Below are positions 22,074 through 31,293 of a DNA stretch of 64,000 nucleotides, one piece after another (the first letter of the stretch is position 1; the number at the start of each line of letters is the position of its first letter). This stretch comes from Gemmatirosa kalamazoonensis (GTDB lineage: Bacteria; Gemmatimonadota; Gemmatimonadetes; Gemmatimonadales; Gemmatimonadaceae). Under the pieces are notes generated by a model. It had not been told where the DNA came from and did no database searches. It was given only the letters and a program-made list of their open reading frames with translations. The position numbers and the translations under genes are program-made. The stretch covers positions 62,001 to 126,000 of the forward strand of contig NZ_CP007129.1 of assembly GCF_000522985.1 (NCBI RefSeq), in the 5' to 3' direction.

Positions 22074-25000
22074 TCAGTTCACCGTGGTGCGGCCGCCGGC
22101 GCGCTCCTGGAAGCGCAGGCGGCCGTTGAGGCGACGATCGAGCTTGTCGACGATCTGGTCGGCGTCGCGGCCCGTGCCGCGATCGGCCTTCACCACGACG
22201 GTGAGCGTGCCGGTCCAGCCGCCGGTGAAGCCCTCGAAAAACTTCAGCGCGCCGGTGTTGTCGGCGATGCGGGACAGGTACGCGTTCGCGGTGCGCGCGA
22301 GCCCGTTCGACTCGTTCGCCTGCGACACCGAGAACCCCGTGAAGGCCGAGGCGACCGAATCCTTCACGGTGTCGGTGTGCTTGACGCTCAGGCCTCCGGC
22401 CGCCTGGAAGCCGGCGAGCCCCGCGTTGCCGCCGAGCTTCTTCGCGGCGTCGCGCAGGTTCAGCAGGGTGCTCGCAGTGTCGCGGAGATCGTTGAGCGTG
22501 TCCTGGTCGGCCTGTCCGAGCCGCGCGGGGTCGAGCGCTTCCTTGAGCCACGCGTCGATGGCAGCCGTGAGGCTCGCCGGGTCGGCGGTGTTCGTCCCGT
22601 CGAGCGCGTGCGCGGCGTTGCCGTTGAGCATCGCCAGCGCGGCCTGCTGCTGGAGCCCGAGCGTGGGGTCGATGCCTAACGCGCCGTTGCGCTGCGCGAG
22701 CAGGTCGAGGCGCGACGACGCCAGCGAGGCCTCGGCCTGCGCCGCGCGCTTCGCCGCATCGGCCGCCTTCTGCGTGGCGGCGGCCTGCGCCTCCAGCGCG
22801 TTCGTGTAGATGATCTCGGCCTGCGTCATCGCGTCGGCGCCGCCTTTGATCGCCTCCTCGAGCGCCCGCTGGACGGTGAGCTGGTCGCGCATCGCGTCCG
22901 CTTCCGCGGTGCGGCCCTGCGCGACGAGCTGCCGGACCTTCAGGTCCTCCCGGCTCGTCCGGTTGTACGCCTCGAGGCTGGCGACGCGCTCGCGCTCCGC
23001 GTCGGCGGCCTGCTTGTCGCGCGTCGCGTTCGCCGCGGCATCGGCGCCGCGCTGGAACTCGCGCGCCCGCTCGTCCTCGTAGGCCTGCTCCCTGGCCGCC
23101 GCGGCCGCTTCGGCCGCCGCCTTCTCGCGCGCCGCGTCGCGCGCCGCCTGCGTCGCGAGCACGCTATCGCGCACGTCCTCGCCATACTGCTTGATCGCGT
23201 CGTTCAGCTCCTTCGTGTTCGCGATCTGCCGCTCGATGGCGTCGGCTTCGTCGCCGAGTCCGCCTAGCCGCAGCTGCTCGGCGCGCTGCTGCTCGAAGAA
23301 GTCGAACTTCGACTGGGCGAACTCCAACGCGTTGCGCTGGAGGCCCGCCGCCTCCGCGCTCGTGACCTGGGCCTGCTTCGCGGCGATGAGGCTCGCGTTG
23401 TCGCGGAACGCCGAGCCCTTGTAGGCGTCCGCGGCGTCCTGCCGGAGCTTGTCCGCGGTCGCGTGAATCGCCGCCTGCGCGTCGTCGAGCGCCGTGCCGG
23501 TGCCGCGCATCGCGCGGTCGAACGACGCGAAGCTGGCGACGTAGGCCTGCTGCGCGCGCACCATTGCCTCGGCGACTTCCTGCGCCTTCTTGTGCGCGCC
23601 CGCGAGCCCGGCGATCGCGCCGATGGCGCCGCCGATGATCGCGCCGGGGACCCCGCCGACGCTTCCGCCGGCGAGCGCGCCACCGACCGCGCCGCCAACG
23701 AACCCCTGCGCACTGTTCCCCGTCGCCGTCCCGATGCTGTAGCCGACGAAGCCACCGGCGAGCGCCGCGCCGCCGAACTTGCCGACGTCCGACTTGCTCG
23801 CCTTCGACAGCGCCCGCTGCAGCGCGTCGCCCACGAGCTGCTCGCCGAGCTGCGCGATGGACGACCAGAACGCCTCGCCGCCGAGCGTGCCGGACTCGAG
23901 GCCGCGGAGCACGCCCTGCGCGACCGCGTCGGCGAGGCCATTCGCGACGCGGCGATAGAACGGCCCGCCCGCGAGCTCGTCCAGCGTCTGGTCGAACGAC
24001 TGCAGGAGCGCCGTCGACATGATGCCGAGCGCCTGCTGCGCGTCCTCGTTGATCGACGCCTCGAACGCGCGGCGCTGCTTCCCAACCTCGGCGAGGTCGG
24101 CGGCGATCGACTTGTCGAGCGACGGATCCGAGAGCGCCACAGCCGCGCGCCGCCGGTCGGCGGCCTGCGCGCGCTCCTCCTGGTCGGCGATGCGCTTCAG
24201 CCCCGCGTCGTAGCGCTCGATCGTCTTCGCGATCTCGTCGAGCTCCTTCTTGTGCGCCTTGTACTCGCCGGTGAGGCTCTTCGCCGTCACCACGACCGGG
24301 CCCAGCCCGCGCTCCGCGAACTCCTGCCCGTTGCGTGGATCGAAGAGCGCGGCGAACAGCTTGTTCACCTCGTCGACCTTCGGCGCGATCTTCGAGCGAT
24401 CGAGCTCGTCGATCTGCTTCGTGAGCGCGTCGATGCGCGGGTTCGCCTGCACGGCCGAGCCGGCGCCGAAGCTGCCTGCCGGGGCGTTCTTCAGTGCGTC
24501 GAGGAGCTGCTGGCGCTCGTTGAACAGCCGCGCGCGCTCCTCGCGCAGTGCGGTGAGGCCGTCCTGGCCGCCCGCGGCGCGGGTGCCTAACGTCGCCTCG
24601 CGGTACTTCTTCTCCAGTGCCTCGAACGATCCCGAGTTCACGAGGTCGTCGATCGACTTCTGGATCTTCTCCGCCGCTTCCTTGGACGCCTTGCCGGCGC
24701 GATCGGCCGCGCCGCTGTACGCGTCCCACGCGCGCGCCATCACGGTGACGCCGACGAGGACGCCCGCCGTGCCGGCGGCGCCGAGCCCCATGAACGGGGC
24801 GAGATTGGCGAATAGGGTGCCGAACGACTGCGAGACGCCGAGCGACGAGGCCGCGAGGCCGTTGAAGGAGTAGACCAGCGACTGCGCCGTCGACGCGGCT
24901 CCCCGCTGCCCCTGCTCCACGTCGTTGATCACCCGCCGGTACGTGACGGCCGGCGGCGCGACACGGCGCGCCGATTCAGCGAGCCGGTCGGTCGCGTTGG

Positions 25001-25139
25001 CGGCCTGCCCGATCCCGGCGGCCGCGCTCTGCGCCCCGCTCTGGATGTCGGAGAACGCGCGAACGACGCGGTCCCGCCCCTCCTCAGCGGGGCGGGAATC
25101 GATCGCGAACGCGACGGTGGGCGACGCGCCAGCGCTCAC
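22074..25139 (-). CDS. Phage tail tape measure protein
   Basis: The 1021-residue protein starts at GTG 25139, overlapping the TGA of the frameshifted chaperone (GTGA). It begins with the usual tape-measure N-terminus (VAFAIDSRPAEEGRDRVVRAF), has a glycine-rich hydrophobic middle (GGAALAGGFVGYSIGTATG, GGVPGAIIGGAIGAIAGLAG) and very long alanine-rich coiled coils on either side. At the usual 0.15 nm per residue the tail would be about 150 nm. Position between chaperones and tail tip is standard for siphoviruses. Confidence 0.9.
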   Translation of the reverse strand: MSAGASPTVAFAIDSRPAEEGRDRVVRAFSDIQSGAQSAAAGIGQAANATDRLAESARRVAPPAVTYRRVINDVEQGQRGAASTAQSLVYSFNGLAASSLGVSQSFGTLFANLAPFMGLGAAGTAGVLVGVTVMARAWDAYSGAADRAGKASKEAAEKIQKSIDDLVNSGSFEALEKKYREATLGTRAAGGQDGLTALREERARLFNERQQLLDALKNAPAGSFGAGSAVQANPRIDALTKQIDELDRSKIAPKVDEVNKLFAALFDPRNGQEFAERGLGPVVVTAKSLTGEYKAHKKELDEIAKTIERYDAGLKRIADQEERAQAADRRRAAVALSDPSLDKSIAADLAEVGKQRRAFEASINEDAQQALGIMSTALLQSFDQTLDELAGGPFYRRVANGLADAVAQGVLRGLESGTLGGEAFWSSIAQLGEQLVGDALQRALSKASKSDVGKFGGAALAGGFVGYSIGTATGNSAQGFVGGAVGGALAGGSVGGVPGAIIGGAIGAIAGLAGAHKKAQEVAEAMVRAQQAYVASFASFDRAMRGTGTALDDAQAAIHATADKLRQDAADAYKGSAFRDNASLIAAKQAQVTSAEAAGLQRNALEFAQSKFDFFEQQRAEQLRLGGLGDEADAIERQIANTKELNDAIKQYGEDVRDSVLATQAARDAAREKAAAEAAAAAREQAYEDERAREFQRGADAAANATRDKQAADAERERVASLEAYNRTSREDLKVRQLVAQGRTAEADAMRDQLTVQRALEEAIKGGADAMTQAEIIYTNALEAQAAATQKAADAAKRAAQAEASLASSRLDLLAQRNGALGIDPTLGLQQQAALAMLNGNAAHALDGTNTADPASLTAAIDAWLKEALDPARLGQADQDTLNDLRDTASTLLNLRDAAKKLGGNAGLAGFQAAGGLSVKHTDTVKDSVASAFTGFSVSQANESNGLARTANAYLSRIADNTGALKFFEGFTGGWTGTLTVVVKADRGTGRDADQIVDKLDRRLNGRLRFQERAGGRTTVN

Positions 25140-25591
25140 GGCCGGGTACTCCGATCGGACGGCCCGTTAGGCGCCACATCCGGCGTCTCCCGCGCGATGC
25201 GCTCGTACGCGATCGACAGATACGTGCTGTCGAGTCGTTGCAGGAGGTCCAAGGCGTCCTCGCGGTCGTCGGGGTCGTCGGAAGGCCAGCAGGCGCGGAG
25301 GTAGGCGAGCGCCTCGCTGACGGGGATGGGCTGCGGGAGCGGCGGGCCGAAGCCGCCGGCGGTGCGCTGGCGCGCGCGATGGAGGGTCTGGAACGCGCGC
25401 CAGTACGGGACGGCGGCGTCGAGGAGGTGGGGGGGACCGGTGACGTGCTCGGCGCGGATCTCCGCGATGTCGTCGGGAATCGCGTGTCCGGCCTCGCGCG
25501 CGGCTTCGGCGACTAGATCGGCGACACGGCTGCGGCGCTCGACGCGCTCGCCTCCTCCGCCGACGTGCCAGCGGAGGTACTCGCAGAGTTT
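25136..25591 (-). CDS. Tail assembly chaperone, -1 frameshift extension (gpT-like)
   Basis: This frame has no start of its own in a suitable place. It is entered from the gpG-like gene by a -1 slip at GGGAAAC (25594-25588 read on the minus strand). The extension reads KLCEYLRWHVGGGGERV and continues with AEAAREAGHAIPDDIAEI and a helical end, about 150 residues. The fused protein would be about 295 residues. As in lambda G/GT, the fused form is expected to bind the tape measure protein and the tail tube protein. It ends with a GTGA overlap to the tape measure gene. Confidence 0.8.
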   Translation of the reverse strand, partial: KLCEYLRWHVGGGGERVERRSRVADLVAEAAREAGHAIPDDIAEIRAEHVTGPPHLLDAAVPYWRAFQTLHRARQRTAGGFGPPLPQPIPVSEALAYLRACWPSDDPDDREDALDLLQRLDSTYLSIAYERIARETPDVAPNGPSDRSTRP

Positions 25592-26022
25592 CCCGACAGG
25601 AGCTCCAGCGCGGCCGCGCGGAACGTCTCGGCGTTCACCGAGGCGGCCCACACGTCGTTCTTGAGCTCCACGAGCGCGGGGTGGCCGAGCACCGCGCGGA
25701 CGTTCTCGGGCGTGCACGGCAGCGTGTTGCCCTCGAGGTCCACGACGCCGCGCCAGTTGCTGACGACGGCGCTCAGCACCTCGAGCTGATCGGCGTCCTG
25801 CGTCTCGATCGGCAGCACGCCGCTCGCGGCCTTCAGGATCGCCGGGCGGTTGCGCGTGTTGATGGCCTGGACGACCTCACGGACGGCGCGGCTCGACTGC
25901 GCGCGGACGCACATCTCGACGCCGGCGTCGAACGACACCCACGCGCCATCGGTGGCGGCCTTGGGGTCGATCGCGTAGCGCTTCCACATCGCCGGCTTCG
26001 TGCTGCTCTGCTTCGTGCTCAT
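25513..26022 (-). CDS. Tail assembly chaperone (gpG-like)
   Basis: The 169-residue protein starts at ATG 26022 after a C/T-rich leader. It has a beta-rich first half (AWVSFDAGVEMCVRAQSS), a helical middle (REVVQAINTRNRPAILKA, VLSAVVSNWRGVVDLEG) and a low-complexity Ser/Ala/Thr tail after the slippery site. The tail is what one expects of the unshifted product of a G/GT gene. The gene is between tail tube and tape measure. No other chaperone is visible. Confidence 0.75.
   Translation of the reverse strand: MSTKQSSTKPAMWKRYAIDPKAATDGAWVSFDAGVEMCVRAQSSRAVREVVQAINTRNRPAILKAASGVLPIETQDADQLEVLSAVVSNWRGVVDLEGNTLPCTPENVRAVLGHPALVELKNDVWAASVNAETFRAAALELLSGNSASTSAGTSAEEASASSAAAVSPI
25588..25594 (-). 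promoter_or_regulatory. Programmed -1 frameshift site GGGAAAC
   Basis: In the gpG frame the codons are TCG GGA AAC, so the heptamer fits X XXY YYZ exactly. After slipping, the frame GGG AAA CTC stays open for 150 codons to the tape-measure start. Lambda uses the close relative GGGAAAG at the same place. Confidence 0.8.
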
Positions 26023-26180
26023 GGGTAGTGCTCCCGGTAGGGGTAGGGACCGCGACGCGTGGTGCCGCGGGAAGAGAAGGGGTGGCGCTGCCGTCGCCGG
26101 CACGCTCCCGAGGCCTGCCGGGGGACAGGGCACTCGGGCCGACGACGACAGCGCCTAACAGCGTTGGGCAGGTACAGCCG

Positions 26181-27671
26181 TTACAGGCCGATCCCCTCGA
26201 GGATGGACTGGCTGAACGCGTAGCCGAGCGAGGCGTGCTTGTACGCCTGGAAGCCCAGCTCCACGGTGATGTCCTGGTCGCCGGCCGGCGCGCCGGTCGT
26301 GTACTTCACGGCGGGCAGGTCGAGCACCGTCCCGTGGTCCGTGTTCGGCTCGCGCATCGGGAACGCGAGGTTCGTCGGCGTCTGGCCCATCACCTTGGCG
26401 AGCAGCGTGCTGTCGCCGAGGTAGGCCGTGATGGAGCCGGTGACGTTGCACTTGCCCGGGTTCACGCCGATGATGCCGTTCGCCGTCGCCAGCGCGGGCA
26501 GCTCGCGCAGCCCGTTGTCGAGGTTGATCTTCGCGGCGAGCACGTAGTTCGGCCCCGCGAGCGGGATCGCGCTCCCGCCCTCCACGATCATCCCGATGTT
26601 GGCCAGCGTGTTGTAGGGCGTGTTGCCGAGGCCGAGCGTCGACGTCGTGGCCTTCTGTTCGGCCACGTTCAGCGCGTAGGTCGCGAACGTGAGGCCGCTG
26701 TAGCTCACCTTCGCGATCGACTTCGCGCTGAGGTCGTAGCTCACCGCGCCCATCACGCCGTCCGAGAACAGCTCGTGGACGTTGTTGATGTCGAGGAACG
26801 AGCGCTCGAAGGCGAGCAGCACCGGCGTCACGCCGTTCGCGATGAAGTCGCCGAAGTAGATGCGGATCGAGTTCGCGGCCGCGTTGGTGTCGGCGGCCCA
26901 CCCGATCGGCAGGATGTCGAACGTGAGCGACGCGTTCCCGCGGCCGGCCTTCGCGACGCGCGCCCAGCCGCCCGGGTTCGTGGCGAACTTCTTGTTCGCC
27001 GCGTCGCCGCCGACCCACACCCACGCGCCGTCGGCGGGGATGAACGAGGCGAAGTTGACGCCGGTCGCGGTGTTCAGGTTCGACGCGCCGGACTGCGTCG
27101 TCGTCGGTAGCTCGGCGCCGATGACCTTGATGCGCGCGCCGGCCGGCGGTGCGGCCTCGGCGACGCCGGCGGCGTTCGTCCACGTGACGGTCGTAGCGCC
27201 ACCGTCCGCGTTCGCGAGGAACACGCCGTTGTTGGTCGCGTTGGCGAAGCCGCTGACCTGGACCAGCATCTTCGACTTCACGAAGGTGCCGCCGGAGGCG
27301 ACCGTCGCCGTCTGGATGTTGGCCGCCGGCGCCGACAGCGCCGTCACCTCCGGGAGGCCGGCGTAGCCGCCACCCTTGATGAACTCCGCCGTGCGCGTGA
27401 ACGACGCGAACATCGCCGACTCGAGGAGCGGGTCGTACGAGCGCGCCGAGAGCTCGCCGTTGATGCCGCCGGAGAGCGTGCGGCCCGTGAGCACCGGGTC
27501 GGACATGTTGCGGTCGCTCACGATCTCGCCCGAGGGCGTAACCTGCGGCGCGGCGCCGAGCGACTCGTCGGTGTAGCGCAGGAGGTTGAACAGGGCGGCG
27601 GCGGGCACCGTGCCCGAGACGCTCTGACGCGCAACCTTGAGCGCGATGCGATTTCTGGTGGCCTGTCCCAT
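26181..27671 (-). CDS. Phage tail tube protein
   Basis: The 496-residue protein matches long siphovirus tail tube proteins: the start MGQATRNRIALKVARQS, then YTDESLGAAPQ, ISDRN-like EIVSDRNMSDPVLTG and GGINGELSARSYDPLLES. An inserted Ig-like segment lies around 110-180. The C-terminal part has QDITVELGFQAYKHASLG. The tube protein polymerises around the tape measure. It lies directly upstream of the chaperones. About 130 bases between the two genes (26023-26180) carry only a GCCTAAC word and the C/T-rich leader. Confidence 0.8.
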   Translation of the reverse strand: MGQATRNRIALKVARQSVSGTVPAAALFNLLRYTDESLGAAPQVTPSGEIVSDRNMSDPVLTGRTLSGGINGELSARSYDPLLESAMFASFTRTAEFIKGGGYAGLPEVTALSAPAANIQTATVASGGTFVKSKMLVQVSGFANATNNGVFLANADGGATTVTWTNAAGVAEAAPPAGARIKVIGAELPTTTQSGASNLNTATGVNFASFIPADGAWVWVGGDAANKKFATNPGGWARVAKAGRGNASLTFDILPIGWAADTNAAANSIRIYFGDFIANGVTPVLLAFERSFLDINNVHELFSDGVMGAVSYDLSAKSIAKVSYSGLTFATYALNVAEQKATTSTLGLGNTPYNTLANIGMIVEGGSAIPLAGPNYVLAAKINLDNGLRELPALATANGIIGVNPGKCNVTGSITAYLGDSTLLAKVMGQTPTNLAFPMREPNTDHGTVLDLPAVKYTTGAPAGDQDITVELGFQAYKHASLGYAFSQSILEGIGL

Positions 27672-27721
27672 CGGGGGCGGGGGCGGGAGGAAGGAGGCGG
27701 GAATCCGAGGCCGTTAGGCGC

Positions 27722-28195
27722 TCAGATCGAGTTCGTGGTGTGCGTGCGCCAGCTCACGGTGCAGGGCGCCATGAGCCAGCCGGCAGCATCGGGGATGGCG
27801 CCGCCGCGGCTCGCGCCGGTGAGGCGGAGCACGCCGTCGGCGGCCTGCGCGTTCGGCAACGCGAGGTCGAGCCCGGGCGGGAAGGCGAGCACCACCGCGT
27901 CAGCGAGGGTGTCGCTGTCCGCGGTGCCGGTGTTCGCCGGCGTGAAGACGTCGACGAGCCAGAGCCCGACGGTCGTGAGCCGTGCGTGAGGGCCGATCGT
28001 GTCGGGGACGGTGCCGCCGACCCGCAGCGTGCCGCGGATCCACGGCCGACCGGTCGGGCGGGTGAAGCGAAGGCCCTCGGACTGCACGGCGCAGCCAGCG
28101 AGCGCGCCGAGCGTTGACGCCTGGAGCGCGGCGTCGAGGCGCGCGCCGAGCGCCGCGCGCAGTGCGGTGGTGAGCGGCGGCAGCGTCGCGCTCAT
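27722..28195 (-). CDS. Phage tail terminator-like protein
   Basis: The 157-residue protein begins with a helix (LTTALRAALGARLDAALQ) and continues with strands (RPWIRGTLRVGG, LTTVGLWLVDVFTPAN), ending with WLMAPCTVSWRTHT. This matches the layout of DUF4128-like tail terminators, which cap the tail and join it to the head. ATG overlaps the preceding TGA (ATGA). Family assignment rests on pattern and position. Confidence 0.6.
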   Translation of the reverse strand: MSATLPPLTTALRAALGARLDAALQASTLGALAGCAVQSEGLRFTRPTGRPWIRGTLRVGGTVPDTIGPHARLTTVGLWLVDVFTPANTGTADSDTLADAVVLAFPPGLDLALPNAQAADGVLRLTGASRGGAIPDAAGWLMAPCTVSWRTHTTNSI

Positions 28196-28713
28196 GCGCG
28201 GGCTCCTCCGCGAGCGTTAGGCGTTCCGCCCTCGAGGACGCGCGCCGTCGCGCGCACCGCGTCGTCGAAGATGCGGTCGGCCTGGAGCAGCGTGAGGCGC
28301 ACGAATCCTTCCGGCGCCTGGTCGCTGTGGCCGTTCTCGAGCGCCGCGATGTAGACCGCGCGGTTCCCACACCAGATGATGTCCCCGACGTGCGTCCCGG
28401 CGATCGCCGACGCGATCTCGTCGAGCGCTGCCGGGCCGATCGGCTCGGGCGTGCCGTCCTTCGGCCGCTCCGCCGTGCCGAGACCGGCTGGCGGGGCACC
28501 GAGGGAAACGACCCACATGTTGCGCGCGAAGCCGGTATCGACGGGCGTGCCCGGGAGCCCGAACTTGCCGCCGACGATCACGAGCTCCACGCACTCGCTC
28601 GCGAACTGCTGCAGCAGCGCATCGGACCAGTCGACGGTACGCCGCTTCAGATCCTCCACGGCGAGCACGAACTCGGCGGCCGGCAGGGCGGCCGTGTGAC
28701 GGGGCGCGATCAT
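28192..28713 (-). CDS. HK97 gp10-like neck/tail-completion protein
   Basis: The 173-residue protein contains the gp10-type motif: a helical start (FVLAVEDLKRRTVDWSDALL), then GLPGTPVDTGFARNMW, where DTG..R is typical, and YIAALENGHSDQAPEGFVRLT, with the conserved Y-x-x-x-x-E-x-G. These proteins sit at the head-tail interface. Both ends overlap neighbours by ATGA. Confidence 0.75.
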   Translation of the reverse strand: MIAPRHTAALPAAEFVLAVEDLKRRTVDWSDALLQQFASECVELVIVGGKFGLPGTPVDTGFARNMWVVSLGAPPAGLGTAERPKDGTPEPIGPAALDEIASAIAGTHVGDIIWCGNRAVYIAALENGHSDQAPEGFVRLTLLQADRIFDDAVRATARVLEGGTPNARGGARA

Positions 28714-29063
28714 CGCGCGACCTCCACGGCGTAGCAGCCCGGCTGGTCCTTCACCGCCGTGATCGTCCAGCGCACGGGATCGCCCGTGACCGGATGCGTG
28801 GTGACGAGCGTGTGTGTCGGCTCGGGGATCACTGGCAGATCCACCGTGCTGATCACCGCGCGGCCCACGACCGCGAAGCCGCCCGACGTGTCGCGCGCGC
28901 GACGCTGCCGCACGATGGCGGCCGTGCACGCGTACGCCGGCGGCCCGCTCGCGGTGACGCCGTCGGGGTTCGGCACCTCGAGCAGCGCGGCGCCGCGCGC
29001 GGGCGCGACAGCCCGCATCGCGGTGAGGAACGCGCCGGCGATGGCGGTGGTGGGGAGCGGCAC
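28710..29063 (-). CDS. Head closure/connector-like protein
   Basis: The 117-residue protein is beta-rich: PPAYACTAAIVRQRRA, FAVVGRAVISTVDLP and VRWTITAVKDQPGCYAVEV. Order and size are those of a head-closure (stopper) protein between the connector and the gp10-like protein. No residue-level signature supports this beyond context. Confidence 0.55.
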   Translation of the reverse strand: MPLPTTAIAGAFLTAMRAVAPARGAALLEVPNPDGVTASGPPAYACTAAIVRQRRARDTSGGFAVVGRAVISTVDLPVIPEPTHTLVTTHPVTGDPVRWTITAVKDQPGCYAVEVAR

Positions 29064-29076
29064 GGTGCGCCTCCGC

Positions 29077-29607
29077 CTACGCGCGAATCACGCGCTGGCA
29101 GGCCGCGGCCGGCCGGCGGAGGCCGCGCAGCTGGCGCACCACGGTGGGCGGCAGGGCGTGCGGATTGTTCACGAGCGCCACGCGCAACCCGTCCATGTCG
29201 ACGGTCGCGTTAGGCACCAGCGCCGCGTCGGCGGCCGGCGCCCAGCTCCCCTCGAGCAGGCAGCAGGCGAGCTCGCACGTCGCCTCCTGCACGCCGCGCG
29301 GCACGCTGAACGTCTGCTGCGCGTCCGCCGGGTAGAGCGGCGCGACGAGCAGCTCGCCGAGGCGGTAGACCCGCGGCCACGGGAGCGCCTGGGTGAGCGT
29401 GGCAGGCACGCCGATCCAGGACTCCTGCGTCAACCGGTCGGTCGCCGCGACGAGCGCGCGCGTGATCGCCACATCGTCGTCGGTGGGCACGCTCCCGCCC
29501 ACGCCCGTCGATCCCACGCGGCGCTCGACATAGCTGTCGAACGTCGCGCGGGCGACGAACGTGTTGGCGGCAGCGCCACCCACCGTCGGATCGAGGGCGA
29601 GCGTCAC
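29077..29607 (-). CDS. Head-tail connector (DnaT-like phage family)
   Basis: The 176-residue protein begins with the family pattern VGGAAANTFVARATFDSYVERR, followed by ALVAATDRLTQESWIG and RVYRLGELL. Phage proteins of this kind are annotated as DnaT-like and sit where gp6-type adaptors sit. It probably forms a ring under the portal. The ATG at 29607 is three bases from the upstream TAA. Confidence 0.65.
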   Translation of the reverse strand: MTLALDPTVGGAAANTFVARATFDSYVERRVGSTGVGGSVPTDDDVAITRALVAATDRLTQESWIGVPATLTQALPWPRVYRLGELLVAPLYPADAQQTFSVPRGVQEATCELACCLLEGSWAPAADAALVPNATVDMDGLRVALVNNPHALPPTVVRQLRGLRRPAAACQRVIRA

Positions 29608-29610
29608 GCG

Positions 29611-29952
29611 TTAGGCCTCGTCGGACGCCGGGGCGCTCTCGAGCGCCGCCAGCGCGGCCTGATGCTCCGGCGAGCCGGGCACCACGCGCACGAAGCCGTG
29701 CAGCGTGTCGGCCGCGGGCAGCTCGACGAGGTGCGCCGGGCAGGGGTCGAAGCCCTCCGGCACCGTGTACGTCGGCGCCTGCGCCTCGGCGGTCGCCGAG
29801 GCGCTGGTCTCGGCGCTGGCGTCGGAGCTCGTCTCGGTGCTCGTCGCCTCGGGCGCGGTGGACGCCGCACTCTCGGGCGGCGTCGCAGTCGACGCGCCTG
29901 GGGCCTGCGCCTCGGCGGTCGCCGAGGCGCTCTTCGTGGTCGGCTTGGCCAT
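29611..29952 (-). CDS. Low-complexity head accessory protein
   Basis: The 113-residue protein has an Ala/Ser/Thr-rich first half with the repeated element SASATAEAQAP (twice), then a compact end YTVPEGFDPCPAHLVELP and LHGFVRVVPGSPEHQ. It follows the capsid gene and may be a decoration or adaptor protein. The internal repeat is also visible in the DNA near 29790 and 29910. Its TAA is inside GTTAGGC. Confidence 0.55.
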   Translation of the reverse strand: MAKPTTKSASATAEAQAPGASTATPPESAASTAPEATSTETSSDASAETSASATAEAQAPTYTVPEGFDPCPAHLVELPAADTLHGFVRVVPGSPEHQAALAALESAPASDEA

Positions 29953-29955
29953 GGC

Positions 29956-31146
29956 TTACGCCCCGGCCAGGCGCGCGACCAGCGCCGAGCGGAAGACGCC
30001 GACGCCGTAGAGCGTCGCGATCTTCAGCTTGCTCTGGTAGTTCTGGCGCTCGATCTCGGCGCGGAACACGAGACCCGTCTGCGGATCCGTGTACGTGAAG
30101 ACGTTCGCCGGGTTGAAGCCGGCGATCGTGAGCTCCTTCAGCGGCCGCGACGCGAACACCACACCGCTCTGGTGGATCACCAGGCTGTTGCTGTACGTCG
30201 TGCCCGCGCCCAGCACCGTGATCGCCTCGCCGCCGGCGAGCGCCTTCTCGAGCCCGAGGCCGACCCCGGTCGCGGTGCGCGTCAGCGCCGCGTTGATCGT
30301 GACCGTGGTGTTGCCCGCCTGCGCGACCACGACGTCCGCCGCGAGCACGTAGTTGCGCGAGTGGCCCGCGATCGAGATGACGTCGCCCGCCTTCGCGTTC
30401 CAGTTCGCGCCGGCGCCCTTCGCGATGCTGAAGGACAGCGCGCCCGCGGCGGCCGCGCCGTTCACGGTGAGCGCGCCGGCGCCGATCGCGTTCGTCACCG
30501 TGTTCGGGATGAGCTGGTCGGTGCCCAGCGCCGTGCCGTACGCGCCGTTGAGATCCCCCGTCACGAGCGGGTTGGCCGCGTCGCCGCGGCGGTCCGCCTG
30601 CGCGAAGTTCGGGACCTTGAACGCGCGCCAGTACGCGGCCGGCGTCAGGACGCCGACACGGCCGGCGACCGCGGCGCGCTGCTCGTCGAGGTGCTGGAGC
30701 GCGTCGAGGAACGGCTGCTCGTCGGTCGCGAACGGGTTCGTGCCGGGCGTGCCGATCAGGCGACCCGCGCCCACGACGGCGGCCGCGTACACGTCGCCGT
30801 TCACCTGCTCGGCGAGGTCGATGCCCATCTGCGTGACCTGCGCCGGCGTGTTGCCGGACTCGATCTCGCCGACCTCCTTGTCCGTGAGCGCCATCGAGCG
30901 CTCGTAGAACTTGTCGACCTTGAGGCCGAAGCTGTCGGTGTCGGCGGCCTGCGGCGCGGTGGGCTGGTAGCCCGGCACGACGGCCTGGGGCGCCTGGGGC
31001 TTGGCGACGCGCACGCTGATCGTGTCGCCGAGGTTCGCCGGCGCGGGGTCGAGGTCGCGCGAGACGACGCGCGTGGCGATGGCGCGCGCGCGCAGCTGCG
31101 TGAGGAACTGCGCCGTGACCTGCGGGAGCAGGGTGGTGATCGGCAT
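29956..31146 (-). CDS. Major capsid protein (P22 gp5-like)
   Basis: The start at ATG 31146 (MPITTLLPQVTAQF) gives 396 residues. The protein follows the P22 coat pattern: a helical N-arm, GDTISVRVAKPQAP, DSFGLKVDKFYERSMALTDKEV, and an inserted I-domain-like beta segment (AGDVISIAGHSRNYVLA). Near the end come FASRPLKELTIAG and GLVFRAEIERQNYQ. HK97-fold coat proteins of this type assemble with a scaffold, whose gene lies upstream. A very C/T-rich leader precedes the ATG, and a cluster of small hairpins lies 150-270 bases upstream. Confidence 0.85.
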   Translation of the reverse strand: MPITTLLPQVTAQFLTQLRARAIATRVVSRDLDPAPANLGDTISVRVAKPQAPQAVVPGYQPTAPQAADTDSFGLKVDKFYERSMALTDKEVGEIESGNTPAQVTQMGIDLAEQVNGDVYAAAVVGAGRLIGTPGTNPFATDEQPFLDALQHLDEQRAAVAGRVGVLTPAAYWRAFKVPNFAQADRRGDAANPLVTGDLNGAYGTALGTDQLIPNTVTNAIGAGALTVNGAAAAGALSFSIAKGAGANWNAKAGDVISIAGHSRNYVLAADVVVAQAGNTTVTINAALTRTATGVGLGLEKALAGGEAITVLGAGTTYSNSLVIHQSGVVFASRPLKELTIAGFNPANVFTYTDPQTGLVFRAEIERQNYQSKLKIATLYGVGVFRSALVARLAGA

Positions 31147-31293
31147 GGGGGTCTCGGAGGGGTGGAACGGAGGGAGGGAGGGCCGAGACGCACACGCGCC
31201 CGGCACGCTGGGGAAGCGTCCGGGCGCGGAGGGAGAACACCGTTAGGCGGCTATGAGGCCGTCGCACGCGGACGCGGGTGGGAGCGCGGAGCG

